Assembly: GCA_963763085.1 (NCBI GenBank)
Contig: CAVXNB010000006.1
Coordinates: 1 to 9,532 of the forward strand
Direction of reading: 5' to 3'
Origin: CAVXNB01 sp963763085
GTDB taxonomy: Bacteria; Actinomycetota; Acidimicrobiia; Acidimicrobiales; Bog-793
DNA: 9,532 nucleotides
The number at the start of each line of letters is the position of its first letter. Position 1 is the stretch's first letter. Below the pieces are notes generated by a model, which saw nothing but the letters and a program-made list of their open reading frames with translations, made no database searches and was not told where the DNA came from. Position numbers and translations under genes: made by a program. This document shows, piece after piece, positions 5,270-9,532 of this stretch.

Positions 5270-5405
5270 GGACCGCATCGTGCACCAGGCGGGCGCCAGA
5301 AGTCCTGAAGATTGGTTGAAGATGGCGCGACTGCCGTTCGTCAGCTGATCTCCATCCCGGCTCCAAGACTCCGGCGCCGCGTCGGCGGAAAGTGATCGCT
5401 GTGGC

Positions 5406-5419
5406 CGGGCGAGCGCCCG
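5406..5419. promoter_or_regulatory. Inverted repeat in the leader of the OsmC gene
   Basis: CGGGCG-AG-CGCCCG has 6-bp perfect arms and lies 11 bp before the Shine-Dalgarno at 5431. It could be an operator in the divergent intergenic region, or a leader hairpin. In such GC-rich DNA a chance occurrence is quite possible. Confidence 0.3.
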
Positions 5420-5430
5420 CCGCAATCACA

Positions 5431-5437
5431 AAGGAGG
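5431..5437 (+). promoter_or_regulatory. Strong ribosome binding site deciding the start at 5445
   Basis: AAGGAGG is a near-perfect Shine-Dalgarno 7 nt before ATG 5445. The in-frame GTG at 5439 is only 1 nt from it and is too close to be used. Confidence 0.85.
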
Positions 5438-5444
5438 AGTGGCG

Positions 5445-6008
5445 ATGACCACCACCGATACCCCGACCGTCGACAACGGCGTGAACGTCGAGGCGCTGCG
5501 CGGCGCCCGCGAGGCGCTCACGAACCACCCCGAGGCCGCCAGCTTCCAGTGGCGGGCGAGCTGCGAGTGGGTGCGAGGGACCCACAGCCGCACCACGATC
5601 ACCGACTTCTCCGGCCTCGGCGCGGAGCACGTGCACCGTCAGGCCTACACGGTCGACGCCGACCACCCAGAGGTCTTCGCCTCCGAGGACAACGGTCCCA
5701 CCCCGCCCGAGATCGCGCTCGCCGCGCTGGCATCGTGTCTCACGGCCGGTGTCGCGACGGTGGCGTCGAACCGCGGCGTCCAGCTCCATTCCGTGAAGGC
5801 GACCGTCACGGCCGGGATGGACCTGCAAGGCATCCTCGGCATCGACGGTGATGTACGCAACGGCTTCGACCAGGTCACCGTGACCTACGACATCGACGCG
5901 GACGCGAGTCGGGCGGACCTCGAGGCGATCCTCGCCCAGTCCCAGAAGCGCTCGGCCGTCTTCGACATCATCACCAACCCGACCACCGTCCAGGTCTCCC
6001 TCGCCTGA
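5445..6008 (+). CDS. OsmC family protein
   Basis: A 187-residue protein, slightly longer than the typical 140-180. OsmC/Ohr proteins are cytosolic thiol peroxidases that reduce organic hydroperoxides; other members have unknown roles. The core signature PPEIALAALASCLTAGVATVA (87-107) places the peroxidatic Cys at residue 98 on the central helix, with Glu89 close by. The strand with RQAYTVDAD (65-73) contains the Arg65 that usually activates the Cys. Near the C-terminus, where classic OsmC and Ohr carry a second Cys, the sequence is KRSAVFDIITNPTTVQV (168-184), with Ser-Ala instead. The only other Cys is Cys40 in RASCEWV, not at the resolving position. So this belongs to a one-Cys OsmC-like subfamily, and two-Cys peroxidase chemistry is uncertain. 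It is followed after 42 bp by the flavoprotein gene on the same strand, probably one operon. Confidence 0.9.
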   Translation: MTTTDTPTVDNGVNVEALRGAREALTNHPEAASFQWRASCEWVRGTHSRTTITDFSGLGAEHVHRQAYTVDADHPEVFASEDNGPTPPEIALAALASCLTAGVATVASNRGVQLHSVKATVTAGMDLQGILGIDGDVRNGFDQVTVTYDIDADASRADLEAILAQSQKRSAVFDIITNPTTVQVSLA

Positions 6009-6050
6009 GCGGGCTGCGGACCGGATCCCGAGCACTGAGCTGCCACGACG

Positions 6051-7385
6051 ATGCGAGCGATGCGGGTGACGGTCGTCGTCGTTGGCGCCGGGCAGGCCGG
6101 TCTGGCGATGAGCCGTCACCTTGCCGCCGCGGGGCTCGACCACGTCGTGCTCGAACGCGGCGAGGTGGCATCCTCGTGGCGCACCGAGCGCTGGGACTCG
6201 CTCAGGCTGCTCACCCCGAACTGGATGTGCCGTCTGCCGGGGTACCAGTACGAGGGGCCGGACCGCGACGGCTACCAGACGGCGGCGGAGACCGCCGGCT
6301 GGCTCGAGGCCTACGCCTGCCGCACCGGCGCCCCGGTCCGCACGCGGGTCACGGTGCTGCAGGTGCGGCGGACGGCCGGCGGCTTCGAGGTCGCGACCGA
6401 CGACGGCTGCTACCTCGCCGCGGCCGTCGTCGTCGCGGCGGGTGCGTCGAGCGACCCGCGGGTCCCCGCGGTCGCGGCCGAGCTGCCCCGCCGGATCAAC
6501 CAGGTGACCGCCATGCGCTACCGGAGCCCTGCACAACTCGACGCCACGGGCGACGTGCTCGTGGTCGGTGCGTCGGCCTCGGGCGTCCAGATCGCGGACG
6601 AGCTCCGACGCTCAGGACGTTGCGTTACCCTTGCGGTCGGCGAGCACGTCCGGCTCCCGCGCACCTACCGAGGCCGCGACATCTACTGCTGGCTGGCGGC
6701 GGTCGGCCAGCTCGATGAGCGCTACGACGAGGTCGAAGACATCGAGCGGGCGCGCCGCCACGCCTCGGTGCAACTCGTCGGCAACCCGACCCGGATGCCG
6801 CTCGACCTCAACGCGCTCTCCGCCGCCGGCGTCGACCTCGTCGGCCGGCTCATGCGGGTGTCCGGCGCGGTGGCGCAGTGCTCCGGCGCCCTCGCGAGCC
6901 TGACGGCGAACGCGGATCTGAAGCAGGCGCGCCTCCTCCAGCGCATCGACGACTTCGTCACCGAGCACGGGCTCTCGGGCGAGGTCCCCGGGCCCGACCG
7001 GCCGGCGCCGACCCGCCTCGGTGCGGTACCCACGGAGGTCGACCTCGAGCGGTTCACCACCGTGATTTGGGCAACCGGGTACCGCCCCTCGTATCCGTGG
7101 CTGGACCCGGCCGCCTTCGATCGCCGCGGCCGGGTCGCGCACGACGGTGGCGTCTCCCCGGTCCCGGGACTCTATGTTCTCGGGCTCCCATTCCTCCGGC
7201 GACGACGCTCGAACCTGATCGCGGGGGTGGGGGACGACGCGGCCGAGTTGCTCCCGCACCTACTTGCATACCTCCACGGCGCAGGTCCCCCCCGGGTCGA
7301 ACGCCGATCCTGCCGCTCAGTCGTCGAGGGGGCGGGCGAGCAGCGCGTTCCGGACCCGATGGACCACCGCATCGACGGGGCGTGA
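6051..7385 (+). CDS. FAD- and NAD(P)-dependent monooxygenase-like flavoprotein
   Basis: A 444-residue two-dinucleotide-binding protein related to CzcO/TrkA-like flavoproteins (COG2072) and class B monooxygenases. The FAD site is VVVVGAGQAGLAMSRHL (8-24) followed by VVLERGEVASSWRTERWDS (32-50). LLTPNWMCRLPGY (53-65) is typical of this group. A second Rossmann motif, VLVVGASASGVQIADEL (169-185), binds the nicotinamide cofactor and has Ser in place of the middle Gly. VRLPRTYRGRDIYCWL (200-215) follows. VIWATGYRPSYPWL (338-351) is the ATG-type motif near the end. I see no classical FxGxxxHxxxW/Y fingerprint, so it may be a reductase or a non-canonical monooxygenase. ATG 6051 was taken; ATG 6060 is equally possible, and neither has a strong ribosome site. 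It lies 42 bp after the OsmC gene. Its last 36 residues, past the conserved core, overlap the - strand regulator gene. The substrate is unknown. Confidence 0.88.
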   Translation: MRAMRVTVVVVGAGQAGLAMSRHLAAAGLDHVVLERGEVASSWRTERWDSLRLLTPNWMCRLPGYQYEGPDRDGYQTAAETAGWLEAYACRTGAPVRTRVTVLQVRRTAGGFEVATDDGCYLAAAVVVAAGASSDPRVPAVAAELPRRINQVTAMRYRSPAQLDATGDVLVVGASASGVQIADELRRSGRCVTLAVGEHVRLPRTYRGRDIYCWLAAVGQLDERYDEVEDIERARRHASVQLVGNPTRMPLDLNALSAAGVDLVGRLMRVSGAVAQCSGALASLTANADLKQARLLQRIDDFVTEHGLSGEVPGPDRPAPTRLGAVPTEVDLERFTTVIWATGYRPSYPWLDPAAFDRRGRVAHDGGVSPVPGLYVLGLPFLRRRRSNLIAGVGDDAAELLPHLLAYLHGAGPPRVERRSCRSVVEGAGEQRVPDPMDHRIDGA

Positions 7386-9532
7386 CGACCCGATCGCCGC
7401 GAGTTCAGCGGCGCGGGCCCCGCCGAGCCCACTCTCGAGCTCGTCACGCGTGGCGAGCGCCACGTCGCGCAACCTTGCCGACATCGGCGTGACGCCGAAC
7501 ATGAAGTGCGCCTCGATCGCTCCGATCAGTTCCACCGCCAGCTCCGCTTGGCCGATGCGGTGCAGCGCGATGACGCAGCGCGAGAGCGTGTGCCACTGCT
7601 GAGCCCACTCGCCGGAGCGGTACCAAAGGTCGACGGTCTCCGCCAACCCCGCGCAACCGCGCCCGAGATCGCCGAGGTGGACGAGGAACCCGCACGCCTC
7701 GGTCAGCGCGAACGCGCCCATCCACCGGTTCCCCGCCATCCGTGCGAGTTCGTCCGCCCTGAGGAAGGCCGCCAGCGCTCCCTCGTCGCTGCGGCTGGCG
7801 AAGCCTTCGGCGACAGCGACCGAGGCGAGGTCGGTCGGGCTGCCGGTCACGGCGGCGAGCCCGCGGGCGCGGGCGATGTAGTTGGCGGCGCCTTCGAGAT
7901 CGCCGTTGGCGCTCATCCCGACCGCCCCCATGTAGCACGCGTGCACGATCCGCGACGCGACGCCGGACGCCTCCGCCAACTCCACCTGGCGTACCGAGGC
8001 GTGAAATGCGCCGACGTCGTCGTTCAGCACGAGCAGCGTGTTCCCGAGTGCCCGCTCCGCGAGCCCGCTCGGCTCGACGCCGAGACCGTCCTCCAAGGCG
8101 CGAGTCTCGTGGGCCAGGGCGACCGCGAGCTCGAACTCGCCGCGGACCCACGCGCCGTATGCACGGACTCCCGTGAGCAGCGGCGCGAGGGGGTGCTCGA
8201 GCACATCCTCCGCCCGACAAGCGGCATCCGCCCAGGCGAAGAGTTCATAGCGCATGGCCCGCATGGCGAACTCCCGTGACGACACGATGAGCCCGATCGC
8301 CGTGTCGAGGTCCCCGGTCTCGAGGGCGAAGCGCTGCGCGGCGCGCAGGTCCGCGAACGACGCGTCCGCTACTTCGATCGCCTGCGGCTCGCCCGGCGTG
8401 CGAATCTCCTCCTCGACGAAGCGCGCCAGCGCAGCGAAGCGCGCTGCATGCGACCCGAAGACCTCCGCGCGACGGTCGTAGCTCATGCGGCTCCGGCCGT
8501 ACTCACGAAGCGTCTCGAGCAGCTCGTAACGGGTGCCGCCGCCGGCGGGGCGGCGAACCGACACCATGGAGCGCTCGACGAGGCGCGTGAGCAAGTCGAG
8601 CGCGTCGCCCGAGCGGCACGTCGACTCGGCCGACGCGAGGTCGAAGGGCCCGGCGAAGACGGCGAGGGCGCTGAACAGCTCCTGCTCCTCGGGCGCGAGG
8701 AGGTCGTAGGACCAGCTGATGGCGTCCTCCATCGTCCGGTGGCGGGGGTCGCCCCCGCGGCGGGAGGCCTTCAGCAGACCGAAACGTTCATCGAGGCGCG
8801 CCGCGATCTCTGCGAGGTCGATCGTCCGGGCCCGTGCCGCTGCGAGCTCGATCGCGAGCGGGATCCCATCGAGGCGCCGGCAGATCTCGACGACCGAACT
8901 CGCGTTCTGCTCGCTGAGCTCGAATCCCGGATCGGACGCGCCGGCTCGCTCGACGAAGAGCGCCACCGCCGGGGCGCTGTCGAGGCCACCCCCGGCGAGG
9001 GCCCCGGCCCCGGCGTCTCCCGTCGACAGTGGATCGACCGACCACACTTGTTCACCTGGGAGCCCGAGCGGCTCGCGGGAGGTCGCCACGATGGAGACGG
9101 CCGGCGCCTCCCGGACGATTCGGCCGGCGAGGGACGCCACCGGCTCGACGAGGTGCTCGCAGTTGTCGAGCACGACGAGTGAACATCGCAGCCGCAGTGT
9201 CTCGATGATTGCGTCCCCAATGGAGCTGCCACGCCGGAAGTGGACGTCGATCGCCGTCGCGACGGCCTCGAGTGTGGCGTCCTCGTCGCCGACGGCTACG
9301 AGCTCGACCAGCTTCACCCCGTCGGGGTAGCGGTCGGCGATGCGGCGCGCCAGTTCCAAGCCCACCGACGTCTTGCCGACACCCCCCGGACCGACGAGGG
9401 TGATAAGGCGGTGCTCCCGGAGGGCTGCGGCGAGGCGCTCGAGGAGCGACTCGCGGCCGATGAGTGTTTGCATCGCGGCGGGGAGCGTCGGTTCTGGCGG
9501 TGGCACCGGCGCCCCGTGTTCGAGAGCGGGCC
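7317..9532 (-). CDS. SARP/BTAD-type regulator: ATPase plus TPR-like part, N-terminus cut by window edge
   Basis: The - strand frame is open from the right edge to TGA 7317-7319, giving 737 visible residues. An in-frame GTG at 9506 exists, but the residues before it (PALEHGAP) look like the end of a BTAD domain. The gene therefore very likely starts outside the window with a DNA-binding and BTAD region. Counting from GTG 9506, the ATPase shows LIGRESLLERL (15-25), Walker A GPGGVGKTS (39-47), Walker B LVVLDNCEHL (110-119), SIVATSREPLG (138-148), CRRLDGIPLAIELAAAR (209-225) and the RHRTMEDAISWSYDLL motif (255-270). YELLETLREYGRSR (327-340) closes the NB-ARC/STAND-like module. The rest, to 729, is helical and TPR-like, rich in Ala and Leu, and no LuxR-type HTH is seen at the C-terminus. 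Such proteins are ATP-dependent transcription activators, often of pathway clusters. It is convergent with the flavoprotein gene and overlaps it by 69 bp. Its targets are unknown. Confidence 0.85.
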   Translation of the reverse strand, partial: PALEHGAPVPPPEPTLPAAMQTLIGRESLLERLAAALREHRLITLVGPGGVGKTSVGLELARRIADRYPDGVKLVELVAVGDEDATLEAVATAIDVHFRRGSSIGDAIIETLRLRCSLVVLDNCEHLVEPVASLAGRIVREAPAVSIVATSREPLGLPGEQVWSVDPLSTGDAGAGALAGGGLDSAPAVALFVERAGASDPGFELSEQNASSVVEICRRLDGIPLAIELAAARARTIDLAEIAARLDERFGLLKASRRGGDPRHRTMEDAISWSYDLLAPEEQELFSALAVFAGPFDLASAESTCRSGDALDLLTRLVERSMVSVRRPAGGGTRYELLETLREYGRSRMSYDRRAEVFGSHAARFAALARFVEEEIRTPGEPQAIEVADASFADLRAAQRFALETGDLDTAIGLIVSSREFAMRAMRYELFAWADAACRAEDVLEHPLAPLLTGVRAYGAWVRGEFELAVALAHETRALEDGLGVEPSGLAERALGNTLLVLNDDVGAFHASVRQVELAEASGVASRIVHACYMGAVGMSANGDLEGAANYIARARGLAAVTGSPTDLASVAVAEGFASRSDEGALAAFLRADELARMAGNRWMGAFALTEACGFLVHLGDLGRGCAGLAETVDLWYRSGEWAQQWHTLSRCVIALHRIGQAELAVELIGAIEAHFMFGVTPMSARLRDVALATRDELESGLGGARAAELAAIGSSRPVDAVVHRVRNALLARPLDD

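Noticed and set aside
4109..5308. Long + strand open frame (399 codons)
   Set aside because: It lies antisense to the methyltransferase, whose motifs are unmistakable. Its translation is Arg/Gly/Asp-rich without any family resemblance. Long antisense frames are expected in high-GC genes.
5208..6536. Long - strand open frame (442 codons)
   Set aside because: Antisense to the OsmC and flavoprotein genes, with low-complexity Arg/Gly/Val composition and no motifs.
7506..8279. + strand open frame (257 codons)
   Set aside because: Antisense to the regulator's TPR-like region. The translation lacks any recognisable domain.
1..9532. CRISPR array, toxin-antitoxin pair, defence system or riboswitch
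   Set aside because: No regularly spaced repeats with unique spacers, no cas-like or toxin-like motifs and no recognisable riboswitch core were seen on either strand.

Overview
The window looks like chromosomal DNA from a high-GC actinobacterium-like bacterium. GTG and TTG starts with good Shine-Dalgarno sequences occur, the proteins are rich in Ala, Arg, Asp and Val, and the right half is strongly GC-biased. At its edge lies part of a large ATPase/TPR regulator of the SARP (BTAD) kind, which is typical of Actinobacteria. No species can be named from the sequence alone.

Left part (1-3606, all + strand, moderate GC). The window opens inside the end of an NTF2/SnoaL-like protein (1-213). It is followed by a complete aldo/keto reductase (335-1318) and a second SnoaL-like protein (1495-1920). 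A gene-free stretch of about 920 bp (1921-2841) has the look of an old integration site. It holds a tRNA T-arm-like fragment, repeated GTTCA words and a pair of 19-bp near-identical direct repeats. Then come two small conserved proteins of unknown function (2842-3123 and 3340-3606). Each has a possible upstream control element: a perfect 6-bp-arm palindrome before the first and a three-copy repeat before the second. These genes suggest small-molecule oxidation/reduction or isomerisation, but no pathway can be fixed.

Middle (3607-4414). A decayed IS3-type transposase relic is present. It has the C-terminal integrase-core signature, one single-base frameshift, an in-frame TGA and a lost catalytic Asp. 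Possible 8-bp inverted ends lie at 3686-3693 and 4122-4129. The base composition rises sharply just right of this relic, so it may mark a junction between two blocks of different origin.

Right part (4415-9532, high GC). A class I SAM-dependent methyltransferase on the - strand (4415-5269) diverges from a + strand pair: an OsmC-family protein (5445-6008) and an FAD/NAD(P)-dependent monooxygenase-like flavoprotein (6051-7385). The flavoprotein converges with, and overlaps by 69 bp, the - strand regulator (7317 to the right edge). OsmC plus flavoprotein is a plausible redox or detoxification operon; control by the neighbouring regulator is only an inference.

I found no CRISPR array, complete RNA gene, intact mobile element or clear new defence or biosynthetic system. 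The most useful second-look items are the att-like region, the composition junction at the IS relic, a probable pair of compensating frameshifts in the 93-aa protein, and the repeat array before the 88-aa protein.
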